Of a stretch of 64,000 nt of DNA, positions 37,801 through 46,164 are shown piece after piece. The position numbers and the translations under genes are program-made. Location of the stretch: the NCBI RefSeq assembly GCF_025642155.1, contig NZ_CP106798.1:5580001-5644000 (forward strand), in the 5' to 3' direction. The notes under the pieces are model-generated. The model saw only the letters and a program-made list of their open reading frames with translations. It was not told the DNA's origin and did not search any database. The DNA comes from Streptomyces sp. HUAS 15-9 (GTDB taxonomy: Bacteria; Actinomycetota; Actinomycetes; Streptomycetales; Streptomycetaceae). Numbering within the stretch: position 1 is the stretch's first letter; each line of letters begins with the position of its first letter.

Positions 37801-38631
37801 GGCGAACTCGCCTTCGTCCCGTGGGCGGCGGCCGTGCTGGACCAGGAAACACCGGCGGTGGACCGGCTGGTGACGACGACGGTGTGCGGCGCCCGCCAGT
37901 TCATCGCCGCGTCCACGCTCCCCCGGGTCCGGGCCGACGAGGACGTCCTGCTCGTCAACGGCCTCACCGGCGGCCAGGCCGGCTGGGCGGCGACGAGCAC
38001 GCTCCACGAGGCCGTCTACCCCGAGGCGACCGTACCCGACGCGGCACAGGCCACCGGCCCCTGGCTGCTGCGCCGACTCTCGGACACAGCGCACAAGTTC
38101 GCGGTCGTGGACATCGCGGCCCACCTCATGGCGGACGTGACCGAGTCGTGGCGGGCCCGGATCGCCCTCGCGGGCGGCGATCTGCGCATCGACCAGATCA
38201 GCGCGCTCGACCTGGCCGGTCCCGCCGCCGACGGCCGCTCACCACGCGGTGTCTGCGTGTCACTGGCCTGCTGCGCGAGCAACATCAGCCTCAGCCATCC
38301 CGACGAGGGCTTCACCGTCGCGTCGGCGTTCCTCGCGGCCCGCGCCGGGGCGGTCATCGCCTCGCTGTGGCCGCTCACGAACGCCACCACCGGCTTCCTG
38401 ATGACCGTCTTCCACTACCACCTGCGCAACGGCCACGAGCCCGCCGAGGCGCTGCGCCGCGCCCAGCGCTGGATGCGTGACCCCGACCGCCGCGCCCCCG
38501 CCCGCTTCCCGGCCCCACTCGCCCACGCCTTCGAGGCACGAGTCGCCCGCTTCGAGGCTTCCCTGCGGGCGAAGGGGGACAGCATGACATCACCGGCGCA
38601 CTGGGCCGGAGTCGTCCACATGGGGCGCTGA
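34816..38631 (+). CDS. helical-repeat CHAT-domain protease-like protein
   Basis: 1271 residues. Residues ~1-850 are alpha-helical and TPR-like. The last ~350 form a CHAT domain, the caspase-related clan: VVLVPVGELAFVPWAAAVL, catalytic-type His at H1103 (DIAAH), Cys at C1152 in SLACCASN, and the typical ending SLWPLTNATTGFLMTVFHYHL, then EALRRAQRW and HWAGVVHMG. CHAT proteins are proteolytic effectors or processing enzymes in bacterial conflict systems. The gene overlaps the preceding membrane-protein gene by 4 bases and its end overlaps the convergent glycosyltransferase gene by 42 bases. Confidence 0.88.
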   Translation: MTDTVPTTPPGLNGLPLGGALADEDDAWDVAATLARAWAVGPDGPGMTPPMTDLALWVAAEVDHFERAEPLPAPLHRLRCRTVALLRRTAPPPLLHDRVTRQLSLALLLFHSGGLTGERAEGGPTARITECLEALHLLEDAYESLDAAPAPGRTALSTDDSMPEPLEVLHLLFQVHAGLDDLLDLAHEFRAQVGPEENTPGSTALRKLAGKLRLRRQYVLARIRRLTPADDQGLPVFSAVDVLTELQRLLGDEEGMASRRVEQVLERARRTREESGIDPAAARTLRLLEARVELKWNLEHRLDTPEGKAGLLATLDHLEGVRHQGDEAALRESVLFAEGATHAVNAGLLPVSRAPDIVEACDTALAGLPSRDSEYPSALLVRGLARAILVRYSLSEDAIAGVIDDVSRALPLVPPDHPAVPNALLVLSHSLLQRSHTTGSIADGRKALALLNRYASDTLQTGPAAVVLRLLQALSHLVFHQRAGSEDVDCGTPLSPGVNHVDAALLMVRRTMDRLEKDRLGEVLTSVACQFAAQCFALAAQLPGRDSAALAVEALPWAERACAAVRPNTTDQHHILVLRDWLLMVSGDGGDAKERLLSYVRSLTGPADPTDPEAGLARLLRGLIGLAGAAATDSTIAELRAAADEARSGPLWELRIEGSMRLAEGLRRRALSHSWSTRMESLDAALPEGLLPPEATPLLELARARFDQVRAARVSQPDPDGPDPEGDFEESRLIALHCLREYARTVMGQEDTADALILARAAGALAQRAARWAAYDRAWDHVVQALETGRSIVERTRLRPDTAARLRAAGEHDLADRWERRPPAPAGALPYRPGDPGRDLSVPDQLAARVARVLDADRHGRAEDVPTVASVAAALRETGTHALVYLLPSPPPEAKDILERGAVLITADGNAEWVPLPAAPGDDEALAHYVEALRARTRGTADEERRDAAAAHWRTALADLAERAGRSQLSPLLRTLASRCGRRADGRHRVVLVPVGELAFVPWAAAVLDQETPAVDRLVTTTVCGARQFIAASTLPRVRADEDVLLVNGLTGGQAGWAATSTLHEAVYPEATVPDAAQATGPWLLRRLSDTAHKFAVVDIAAHLMADVTESWRARIALAGGDLRIDQISALDLAGPAADGRSPRGVCVSLACCASNISLSHPDEGFTVASAFLAARAGAVIASLWPLTNATTGFLMTVFHYHLRNGHEPAEALRRAQRWMRDPDRRAPARFPAPLAHAFEARVARFEASLRAKGDSMTSPAHWAGVVHMGR

Positions 38632-40113
38632 CATCACCGCTGACATGCGGCCGGTCGGTCGATGAGCTGATCCGAGGCGTTCGTACACCGTCAGCCTCCG
38701 CCCCCGGACCTGCTTGTCGGCCACCGGTGTGAAGTACTTCTTCAGTACGGCGGTCTTGGTCTTGTCCCGGTCGCCCTTCACCGGTTTCGCCACCTGGGCC
38801 GAGTCCGTCACGAGCAGGATCCGTCGCTGGGACAGCATCGCGGCGCGTATGCGCTCCGGGCCCGCCTCCACACCCTTCAGCGTTCCGGACTTCTCCGGAC
38901 TCTCCGTCAGGGCGATGTCCCGCAGACCGGTGAAGGCGCTCGGGGAGACGGACTTGGTGTCCCGGCGTGCCGACGGGACGAAGAGCACCGCGCTGCCGGG
39001 CTCCTTCATCCGCCGCACGTCCGACGCTATCGCCAGGACGTCGTCCACCCTGCTCTTCGGCGAGCGCGTCGCCAGTGACTGCGGCAGCAGTGCCACCATC
39101 GCCAGGGCGACCGCCAAGGGGAGAATCCACTTCGACGTTCGCGGCAGCCGGGGCCCGGCTGCCTGTACGGCCCTGCCGATGACGGTACCGATCAGCAACG
39201 CCAGCCCCAGCATGCTGTAGAGGATGTACCGGTCCAGAAACAGCGGCTGGATCAGGGAAAGGACGAGGAGGCCGATCTGCGGCAACGCCAGCAACGGCAG
39301 GCCGACGGCGGCCGTCGACAGCCGGCCTGTCCGCGGACGGTCCAGCAGGGCGCCGGCCGCGCCGATCGCGAGCAGGACCACGGGGCCGATCATCATGTGC
39401 CAGGACAGCGGCGGTATCCATGACACCTGTGCGGACTGGCTTCGGCTGAACAGGATCAACGGCAGCACGCACGCCGTGGCGGCCGCGGCGGCCGCCGTCC
39501 AGCGTATTCGGATTCCGCGCCCGGCCCGGCTCCAGAGCAGCGTTGCCAGGTGCGCGGGAAGAATCATGAGCGAGAGCCAGTTCAGGAGCCCCATCAGCAT
39601 GACGGTGGCGCCGTACGCGGCCCAGTACGACGTCCGGACAGGCCTCTGGAGCACGGTCACGAGCAGCAGTGTGGAGATTCCGGCCCCGGCTGCGACCAGC
39701 GCATAAGGCCGGCCCTCCTGGAGCTGGAACTGCACGGCCGGCAGCAGCCCCAACGCCATCCCCGCCGCCAGACCCACCCACACTCCGGCCAGCCGGTGGC
39801 CGATGACCGCCACGCAGCCCGCCGCCACCCCCATGGCCAGCACCGAGGGCAGCCGCAGTGTCGTGGTGCAGGGCCCGAAGCACTCGAACAGCACATGCAT
39901 CAGCAGGTAGTAGCACCCGTGCACGACGTCGACATTCCTCAGCATGTGCCAGATCTCCGCCGTGGAGCGCTGGGCCACCTGCCAGGTCGCGGCCTCGTCC
40001 CGCCACACACTGTCCTGCCGGGACAGCCCCCACAGGCCGAGGGCGAAAGTCCACAGCATTGGAAGCAGCCAGAGGAGAACACCGCGGCGCAGGGGGGAAG
40101 TTGTGGATGCCAT
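38590..40113 (-). CDS. GT-C (GT39/ArnT-like) membrane glycosyltransferase
   Basis: 507 residues from ATG 40113; the ORF extends to 40236 but the extra 41 residues look non-coding. About ten membrane helices are visible, starting LLWLLPMLWTFALGLWGL. The first extracytoplasmic loop carries D39-E40 in VWRDEAATW, the position of catalytic acidic residues in polyprenyl-sugar-dependent mannosyl/arabinosyl transferases. A soluble domain of ~130 residues follows the last helix. The acceptor is unknown. The end overlaps the CHAT gene by 42 bases tail-to-tail. Confidence 0.75.
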   Translation of the reverse strand: MASTTSPLRRGVLLWLLPMLWTFALGLWGLSRQDSVWRDEAATWQVAQRSTAEIWHMLRNVDVVHGCYYLLMHVLFECFGPCTTTLRLPSVLAMGVAAGCVAVIGHRLAGVWVGLAAGMALGLLPAVQFQLQEGRPYALVAAGAGISTLLLVTVLQRPVRTSYWAAYGATVMLMGLLNWLSLMILPAHLATLLWSRAGRGIRIRWTAAAAAATACVLPLILFSRSQSAQVSWIPPLSWHMMIGPVVLLAIGAAGALLDRPRTGRLSTAAVGLPLLALPQIGLLVLSLIQPLFLDRYILYSMLGLALLIGTVIGRAVQAAGPRLPRTSKWILPLAVALAMVALLPQSLATRSPKSRVDDVLAIASDVRRMKEPGSAVLFVPSARRDTKSVSPSAFTGLRDIALTESPEKSGTLKGVEAGPERIRAAMLSQRRILLVTDSAQVAKPVKGDRDKTKTAVLKKYFTPVADKQVRGRRLTVYERLGSAHRPTGRMSAVMSAPHVDDSGPVRR

Positions 40114-40479
40114 GACGTCTGCCCTGCCCCCCGGGTGATGCGGTGATGAACGTAACTTGCGGTCGATCGACATGAACCAGGGCTTCCAGGGCGGCTGTTG
40201 AAGAGGTGAAGAGGGGAGTGTCACCGAGTCACTCACTGATCACGAACCATGCACCCTAACGTCCCCGCGCGGCCTCATGGATGTCGAACCGGTCTCACGA
40301 GCGTGATCGTGGCCGGCCGGAAACCCGGAACGGGTGAGCTCCTGTCGTATGACCGGGTGAGCCCACACCCGCCGAATGGCCCACCCGCGTGGCTTCGCGC
40401 AGTCGCGGACCGTCGTTGCCGCCTACCGTCACCCGGGGAGCAACTCCCGGTCCTGATGCCCGGTGCCAAGGAGGCGGCC
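40114..40479. other. 366-base spacer between divergent genes
   Basis: It separates the leftward glycosyltransferase from the rightward arylsulfotransferase-like gene. Purine-rich AAGGAGG at 40468-40474 belongs to the latter. No convincing palindrome or additional ORF is seen. Confidence 0.5.
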
Positions 40480-42147
40480 ATGGTGGCGCGACAGTCGTGG
40501 GCTCGCCGGTCGGGGCGGAGGTGCCGTCGTGCCGTCGGGGCCTCGGCGCTCGCCGTGGGGTGCGTCGTGGGGAGCTGCGTGCCCGCCGCGGGTGTGACGG
40601 GTCCGGAGGGGGACGCGGCCCGGCCGTGTGCCACGACTGCCTATCCGCCGTCGGAACCCACCCCGCCACCGATCCTGTCGGGCAGCGATGTGTGGAGTTT
40701 CGTCTCCGAGCCCGATCTTCACCCGATGCGGGTCAGCGTCACCACGCACCGGCCGGGGACGGCTCCCGGCGGCATCTTCGTCGGGCCGTTCAGCGCGGAC
40801 CGGATGATCGGGCAGACCGGGGCGCTCATCAACGACAACTCCGGTGATCCGGTGTGGTTCCGCCCGCTGCCCTCCACGAACCTGCAGAACGCCGACTTCA
40901 GGGTGCAGACGTACTACGAGGGCCGCGGGGGCCGGGGACGGCCGGTGCTGACCTGGTGGCAGGGCACCCTCGCGCTTCCCCCGGCGTACACGAACCTGCC
41001 GGCCGGCGCGCCGGAACCGGGCGGGTGCTACTACGTCTACGACACCCACTACCGCCTGCTCAAGACGGTCTTCGCCCATCACGGCTACTACCCGGACGAG
41101 CACGAATTCACCCTGACCCGCAGGGGCACCGCACTGTTCATCGCCTCCAGGCCGGTGCCCATGGATCTCACGCCCTACGGGGGTCCGAAGGACGGAGCCA
41201 TCGAGAACAGTGAGATCCAGGAGGTCGACCTCGCCACCGGCCGACTCCTCTACTCGTGGAGCGCGCTGGACCACCTCGACCCCGCCGACTCCGAGGAGGC
41301 GGCCTCGACCGCGTCGTCGTCCGGCGGCGTGTGGGACGCCTTTCACATCAACTCGGTCGACGAGGGTCCCGACGGCCGGTTGCTGATCTCCGCCCGGAAC
41401 ATGTGGGCGATCTACGACGTCACCAAGAAGTCCGGGCGGATCCGCTATCAGATCGGCGGGAAGAAGAGCGACTTCACGTTCGGCCCGAACGCCGACTTCT
41501 ACTGGCAGCACGATGCCCGGTTCCGGCCGGGAAACCGGATCAGCATGTTCGACGACGGCTGCTGCGACCTGCCCGACGGCTCCCCCGAGCAGCGCTCGCA
41601 CGGTCTGATCCTCGACCTCGACTTCCGCGGCCGGAAGGCGACCGTGGACCGGGCCTACTACCATCAGCCGCCGCTGGAGTCCCCGACCCAGGGAAACACC
41701 CAGGCCCTCGCCAACGGCAACGAGTTCATCGGGTGGGGCCAGAGCCCGTACTACTCGGAGTACGCGGGTGCGGGGAACACCGAGGCCGACGCCGCACGGA
41801 ACCTGCTCTACGACGCGAAGCTGCCCGGCTCCGACATCTCCTACCGGGCGTTCCGGAACGAGTGGACCGGCACGCCGTACTATCCGCCGAGCGCGGCGGC
41901 ACGCACGGACGGCGGGCACAGCGTCGTCTACGCCTCGTGGAACGGCTCGACCGAGACCCGGGCATGGCAGGTGCTGGCCGGGCCCGCCCCCGACCGGCTG
42001 TCCGTCGTCGCCCGTCATGTTCCTCGGGACGGGTTCGAGACGGCCGTCACCACCGGCAGCCCCGGGCCGTACTTCCAGGTGAGGGCGCTCGACGCGCGGG
42101 GCAAGGTCCTTCGCGCCTCCCGCGTGGTGACTCTCCCGGTCGGGTGA
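40480..42147 (+). CDS. secreted arylsulfotransferase-family protein
   Basis: 555 residues from ATG 40480, with a perfect AAGGAGG 5 bases upstream. A basic region and hydrophobic stretch (ASALAVGCVVGSC) form a signal peptide, possibly with lipid attachment at a Cys. The body is a beta-propeller-like arylsulfotransferase (PF14269-type) with YPDEHEFTLTRRGTALFI, WDAFHINSVDEGPDGRLLISARNMWAIYDV and FYWQHDARFRPGNRISMFDDG blocks, quoted in part. Conserved His residues (HEF, HINS, QHDA) fit the active site. Family members transfer sulfate between phenols outside the cell, but many actinobacterial members are untested. Confidence 0.8.
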   Translation: MVARQSWARRSGRRCRRAVGASALAVGCVVGSCVPAAGVTGPEGDAARPCATTAYPPSEPTPPPILSGSDVWSFVSEPDLHPMRVSVTTHRPGTAPGGIFVGPFSADRMIGQTGALINDNSGDPVWFRPLPSTNLQNADFRVQTYYEGRGGRGRPVLTWWQGTLALPPAYTNLPAGAPEPGGCYYVYDTHYRLLKTVFAHHGYYPDEHEFTLTRRGTALFIASRPVPMDLTPYGGPKDGAIENSEIQEVDLATGRLLYSWSALDHLDPADSEEAASTASSSGGVWDAFHINSVDEGPDGRLLISARNMWAIYDVTKKSGRIRYQIGGKKSDFTFGPNADFYWQHDARFRPGNRISMFDDGCCDLPDGSPEQRSHGLILDLDFRGRKATVDRAYYHQPPLESPTQGNTQALANGNEFIGWGQSPYYSEYAGAGNTEADAARNLLYDAKLPGSDISYRAFRNEWTGTPYYPPSAAARTDGGHSVVYASWNGSTETRAWQVLAGPAPDRLSVVARHVPRDGFETAVTTGSPGPYFQVRALDARGKVLRASRVVTLPVG

Positions 42148-42150
42148 CCG

Positions 42151-43131
42151 TCAGATTCCCCGCACGGACGCCACGGTGAACGGTGTCTCGGGCACCCCGG
42201 GGCCCATCGGCCCGCCCTTGTCGAACTGCGAGCGTACGACCAGCAGCCGTCCCCGGTCGCGGACCAGCGTGGTCGGGATCTGCAGCGCGGGGTCGGTCAG
42301 CCGCCGCTCCAGCCGGGCCGAGCGGCCGTCCGGCGACAGCCGCCACCGGGTGATCGTGTCGACGGCGTTGTGCGCGGCCCACAGCGTGCCGTGCGTCAGC
42401 TCCAGACCGTCACCATGCGTCAAGTCACCCCCGTGCAGGACGACTTGGTGGACGGCACCGGTGGTGATGTCCACCCGGTAGAGGCCACCGCCGGTCATGT
42501 CGACGGTGAACAGCCGATGCCCGGCCGGGTCGGCGACGACGCCGTTGAGGGTGAAGGCGTCGGGGGACCCCGGGTCCTTGACGCGGCTCAGGTCGTAGGC
42601 CGGGGTCAGCGTCCCGCGCGGGCCGCGGGCCAGGTCGGCGGGGGTGACGCGGTAGATCACCGCGCGGGTGCTGTCGGCGAGGTAGGCCGTGCCGTCCGGG
42701 GTGACGGCCAGGTCGTTGACGAAGCGGGGCGCGTCGCCCGGCACATCGAAGCGGGCGATCAGGGACCGGTCGCGCAGGTCGTAGACGTCGACCCCGGCGG
42801 TCGAGTCGATGACCCACAGCCGTCCGGCCCGGTCGGCCTTGAGTCCGTTGGCGGTGACGCGGCCGTCGGCGCCCGCGGGCAGGAACACCTCCGCGGTGCG
42901 CGCCCCGCGGGCGGCGCGGTAGACGGCGCCGGTCGTGTACGAGCCGACGTATGTGTCCCCGGTGCGCGGGTCGAGGGCGATCCCCTCGGGGTAGGCGCGG
43001 TCGCCGGGGAGTGCGAAGGCGGTGGAGACACGGGGTGTGGTGGCCGCGTGCGCCGTGGGCGCGGCCGCGGCGACGGCCAGGGCGGCGGCGGTGGTGGTGA
43101 GGAACGTGCGGCGGTGCATCGAGCGGGACAC
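42151..43131 (-). CDS. Tat-exported SMP-30/gluconolactonase-like beta-propeller protein
   Basis: 326 residues from GTG 43131, chosen because GAGAGG lies about 6 bases upstream; ATG 43119 lacks a site. The twin-arginine signal is MHRRTFLTTTAAALAVAAAA with an AHA cleavage site. The mature part is a six-bladed propeller of the SMP-30 type (PEGIALDPRTGDTYVG, ANGLKADRAGRLWVIDS, VNDLAVTPDGTAYLADS, LNGVVADPAG). It may be a lactonase or a sugar-binding protein. It converges 3 bases from the arylsulfotransferase end and is divergent from the marR gene. Confidence 0.8.
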   Translation of the reverse strand: MSRSMHRRTFLTTTAAALAVAAAAPTAHAATTPRVSTAFALPGDRAYPEGIALDPRTGDTYVGSYTTGAVYRAARGARTAEVFLPAGADGRVTANGLKADRAGRLWVIDSTAGVDVYDLRDRSLIARFDVPGDAPRFVNDLAVTPDGTAYLADSTRAVIYRVTPADLARGPRGTLTPAYDLSRVKDPGSPDAFTLNGVVADPAGHRLFTVDMTGGGLYRVDITTGAVHQVVLHGGDLTHGDGLELTHGTLWAAHNAVDTITRWRLSPDGRSARLERRLTDPALQIPTTLVRDRGRLLVVRSQFDKGGPMGPGVPETPFTVASVRGI

Positions 43132-43179
43132 GGGATGCCTCTCGGTTCGGCTTCTCACAAGATGACGAACACGAACTTA

Positions 43180-43195
43180 GATTAGAGTTCTAATC
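43180..43195. promoter_or_regulatory. perfect palindrome between SMP-30-like gene and marR gene
   Basis: GATTAGA-GT-TCTAATC is a perfect 7+2+7 dyad in AT-rich DNA unusual for this genome. It lies in the shared promoter region of the divergent pair, 49 bases from the SMP-30-like start and 70 from the marR start. It is a good candidate operator for the MarR protein. Confidence 0.7.
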
Positions 43196-43264
43196 ATCGT
43201 CAATGTATTAATGTCCGCCGTCCTGCGGAGCGAGCGTCGACGCAGGGGCGATTAGCATGCGCAG

Positions 43265-43705
43265 ATGACGTCCATGCCCGCCTCCGAGCGCCTCGGCTCC
43301 CACCTCAAGCGGGCCGAACAGGCCCTCGCCGCGACCAAGTCCGCGGTCCTGAAACCGGCCGGCCTGACCGTCGCCCAGTACGCGGCGCTGCTCCACCTCT
43401 CCGGCAACCCCGGCATCAGCGCGGCGGCCCTCGCCCGGCTGTGCGGGGTCACCCCGCCGACCATGAACACGGTCCTGAAGAACCTCCAGGACCGTGCCCT
43501 GATCGAACGCACGCCGCACGAGTGGCACAAGAACGTGCTGGAGACCAGGCTCACGGACGAGGGCCGCGCCGTCATGAACGACGCGGACGCGCGGGCCGTA
43601 CGGGTGGAGCGGGCGCTGACCGCGGAGTTCACGGACGAGGAGCGGACGGCGCTGACCGCACTCCTCGCCCGCTGTGTCACCGTCCTGGAGCGGGAGCGCC
43701 CCTGA
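43265..43705 (+). CDS. MarR-family transcriptional regulator
   Basis: 146 residues. The winged helix is LTVAQYAALLHLSGNPGISAAALARLCGVTPPTMNTVLKNLQDRALIERTPH, quoted in part, followed by a wing (LETRLTDEGRAVM) and a dimerisation helix. A TAGCAT hexamer ends 6 bases before the ATG, suggesting a leaderless mRNA. Most MarR proteins repress a divergent gene, here the Tat-exported SMP-30-like protein, and respond to phenolic or oxidant ligands. Confidence 0.9.
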   Translation: MTSMPASERLGSHLKRAEQALAATKSAVLKPAGLTVAQYAALLHLSGNPGISAAALARLCGVTPPTMNTVLKNLQDRALIERTPHEWHKNVLETRLTDEGRAVMNDADARAVRVERALTAEFTDEERTALTALLARCVTVLERERP

Positions 43706-43991
43706 GGCCCTGGCTGCCGAACGGCGTCGGGTCCGTGACCCAGTCGGCCGCGAGCACCAGACGCGTCTCCCGGTGGACGGCGAGGAAGCCGAAGGGCCGG
43801 TCGGACCTCACCTGGACGACGGTGGTCTCGTAGCGGTACCGCGGAGGGCCGCTGCCCGCCACGGGCATCACGGCCGTCACGGCGGCGGCGCGGAACCCGA
43901 GGGCGCCGGACCGGGCGACCGCCGACTGCCCGGCCGCCCCGACGGCGAAACGGCAGCAGCTCCCGACCCCCGTCGCCGGCGCGCGTACCAT
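43677..43991 (-). pseudogene. C-terminal remnant of a serpin
   Basis: The 104-residue frame contains GFRAAAVTAV, like a serpin reactive-centre hinge, then DRPFGFLAVHRETRLVLAADWV, matching the conserved serpin C-terminal strand (DRPFxFLI...). A whole serpin is ~380-420 residues, so only the last quarter remains and the body is absent upstream on this strand. It overlaps the marR end by 29 bases. I read it as a decayed protease-inhibitor gene; a short functional peptide is unlikely. Confidence 0.55.
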
Positions 43992-44049
43992 GCGCCCAGT
44001 CGTACGTCAGTTCAGCGTCGCCGCTGCCCGACCCAGGAGCACGGTACCC

Positions 44050-45264
44050 GTGTCCATACCCCCGCCTCCCGGCCCCCATCAGCCCGAAGGGCAGTACCCG
44101 CCGTATCCGCAGGGCCCTCACGAGCAGGGGCCGTACGCCCAGGACCCGTACGCCCAGAGCCCTTACGGCGGGCTGCCGTACCAGCCCTGGTCCCAGGGCT
44201 ACAGCCCCTTCAGCCGGCCGGCGCCCGTCAACGGGCTCGCCATCGCCGCCCTCGTGCTCGGCATCCTCTGCTTCCTGCCGGGCGTGGGACTGGCCCTCGG
44301 GACCGTCGCCCTGGTCCAGATCAGGAAGCGCGGCGAGCGCGGCAGGGGACTGGCGATCGCAGGCTCCGTGCTGTCCGGGATCGGGCTGGCGCTGTGGGTG
44401 CTGGCGGTCGCCACCGGCGCGGCCTCCGACTTCTGGGAGGGCTTCAAGGAGGGCGCGCGTGGCGGCGCGAGCCTGTCCCTGGCCAAGGGCGAGTGCTTCA
44501 ACGCGCCCGGTGGCCTGCTGTCCGGCAAGACGGACGACGTCGACAAGGTGTCCTGCGAGCATGCGCACGACGGCGAGGTGTTCGGCTCCTTCAGGCTGAC
44601 GGGCCGCTCCTACCCGGGCGACGGCCCGGTCACCAAAGCCGCCGACGAACGCTGCTACGGGCTCCAGGACAGCTACGCGATGGACGGCTGGGCCGTGCCC
44701 TCCGACGTCGACGTCTACTACCTCACGCCCACCCGGGACAGCTGGAGCCTGGGCGACCGCGAGGTCACCTGCGCGTTCGGCAACACCACCGAGGGCAAGA
44801 AGCTGACCGGCTCGCTGCGCAACGACGAGACCGTCCTGGACGCGGACCAGATCGCCTATCTGAAGGCGGCTCACGTGCTCAACGCCGCCATGGAGAGCGC
44901 ACCCGACGCGGAGTACGTCGAGGACGACCTGCCCGGCCACAGGGCGTGGGCGGGCCGGGTCCGCAACGCGCTCGCAACGCAGGCCGGGATGCTGCGCGGC
45001 CACTCGTGGCCGGCGGGTGCGGACAACCCGGTCGCCACCTTGGTCGTGGAGATCGACAAGGCCCGCGCCGAGTGGGCGAAGGCCGCCGCGGCCGAAGACG
45101 CCGACACCTTCTACACGCACTACGACAAGGGCTTCAAGCTGCTCGACCGGAACAAGACGGTCACCGCCCGCAAGGCTCTGGGCCTGGCCACGACCCCGCC
45201 GTCCTACGAAGACGACAGCGGCGGCTCCGACAGCGGGGGAGGCGCCGGCGGTATGGAGGTGTGA
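44050..45264 (+). CDS. DUF4190/septum-formation-like membrane protein
   Basis: 404 residues from GTG 44050, with AGGAG at 44035-44039. The N-terminus is a Pro/Tyr/Gln-rich disordered tail with repeats such as QGPYAQDPYAQSPYG. Two membrane helices (NGLAIAALVLGILCFLPGVGLALGT, IAGSVLSGIGLALWVLAVAT, in part) match DUF4190. The external part begins KGECFNAPGG and VSCEHAHDGEVFGSF, the pattern of the septum-formation family, with four Cys likely in disulfides, and ends Gly/Ser-rich. Its precise function is unknown. Confidence 0.7.
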   Translation: MSIPPPPGPHQPEGQYPPYPQGPHEQGPYAQDPYAQSPYGGLPYQPWSQGYSPFSRPAPVNGLAIAALVLGILCFLPGVGLALGTVALVQIRKRGERGRGLAIAGSVLSGIGLALWVLAVATGAASDFWEGFKEGARGGASLSLAKGECFNAPGGLLSGKTDDVDKVSCEHAHDGEVFGSFRLTGRSYPGDGPVTKAADERCYGLQDSYAMDGWAVPSDVDVYYLTPTRDSWSLGDREVTCAFGNTTEGKKLTGSLRNDETVLDADQIAYLKAAHVLNAAMESAPDAEYVEDDLPGHRAWAGRVRNALATQAGMLRGHSWPAGADNPVATLVVEIDKARAEWAKAAAAEDADTFYTHYDKGFKLLDRNKTVTARKALGLATTPPSYEDDSGGSDSGGGAGGMEV

Positions 45265-45411
45265 CGGCTGCTATAGCGGGGAGAAAGTGCCTGCGTAAAG
45301 CCCTCGCGGACCACAAGTCATCACATCGAGTGATTCTCTGGCCTTTGCTTGCACGGCACAACCCACGGTTGCCACTCTGTTGCTGTCTGTACAACCTGAT
45401 GGGAGCGGCCA

Positions 45412-46164
45412 GTGACTTTCGGTGAGCAGCCGGCGTATCTGCGTGTCGCGGGTGATCTCCGTAAGAAGATCGTCGACGGTTCGCTGCCGCCCCACACCCG
45501 GCTCCCCTCCCAGGCGAGGATCCGCGAGGAGTACGGCGTCTCGGACACGGTCGCCCTGGAAGCCCGCAAGGTGCTGATGGCCGAGGGCCTGGTCGAGGGC
45601 CGTTCCGGATCGGGGACCTATGTGCGCGAGCGGCCCGTGCCCCGGCGGGTGGCCCGCTCCGGGTTCCGCCCCTCCGGTGGCGCCACTCCCTTCCGCCAGG
45701 AGCAGTCCGACGCCGCCGCGCGCGGCACCTGGGAGTCCAGCAGCGAGCAGACCGAGGCGAGCGGCGCCATCGCCGACCGGCTCGGCATCCGGCCCGGCGA
45801 GCGCGTGATGTGCACCAAGTACCTCTACCGGGACGGTGGAGAGCCGATGATGCTCTCCACCTCCTGGGAGCCCCTCGCCGTCACCGGGCGCACCCCCGTG
45901 ATGCTGCCCGAGGAGGGCCCGCTCGGCGGCATGGGCGTAGTGGAGCGGATGCGTGCCATCGACGTCATCGTCGACAACGTCACCGAGGAGGTCGGTGCCC
46001 GCCCCGGCCTCGCCGAGGAACTGCACATCCTGGGCGGAGTGCCCGGTCATGTCGTCCTCGTCATCCAGCGCACGTACTACGCCTCCGGCCGTCCGGTGGA
46101 GACGGCGGACGTGGTCATCCCCGCCGACCGCTACCGGGCCGCGTACCACCTCCCGGTGAAGTAG
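45412..46164 (+). CDS. GntR/HutC-family transcriptional regulator with UTRA domain
   Basis: 250 residues. The N-terminal GntR helix-turn-helix is YLRVAGDLRKKIVDGSLPPHTRLPSQ, then VALEARKVLMAEGLVEGRSGSGTYV, both quoted in part. Residues ~85-250 are the UTRA ligand-binding domain (ERVMCTKYLYRDGGEPMML, VPGHVVLVIQRTYYASGRPVE). Such proteins sense small carbon compounds or, in Streptomyces, control plasmid transfer. TTGCTGTCTGTACAACC upstream may be its promoter/operator. No regulated neighbour is obvious. Confidence 0.88.
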   Translation: MTFGEQPAYLRVAGDLRKKIVDGSLPPHTRLPSQARIREEYGVSDTVALEARKVLMAEGLVEGRSGSGTYVRERPVPRRVARSGFRPSGGATPFRQEQSDAAARGTWESSSEQTEASGAIADRLGIRPGERVMCTKYLYRDGGEPMMLSTSWEPLAVTGRTPVMLPEEGPLGGMGVVERMRAIDVIVDNVTEEVGARPGLAEELHILGGVPGHVVLVIQRTYYASGRPVETADVVIPADRYRAAYHLPVK

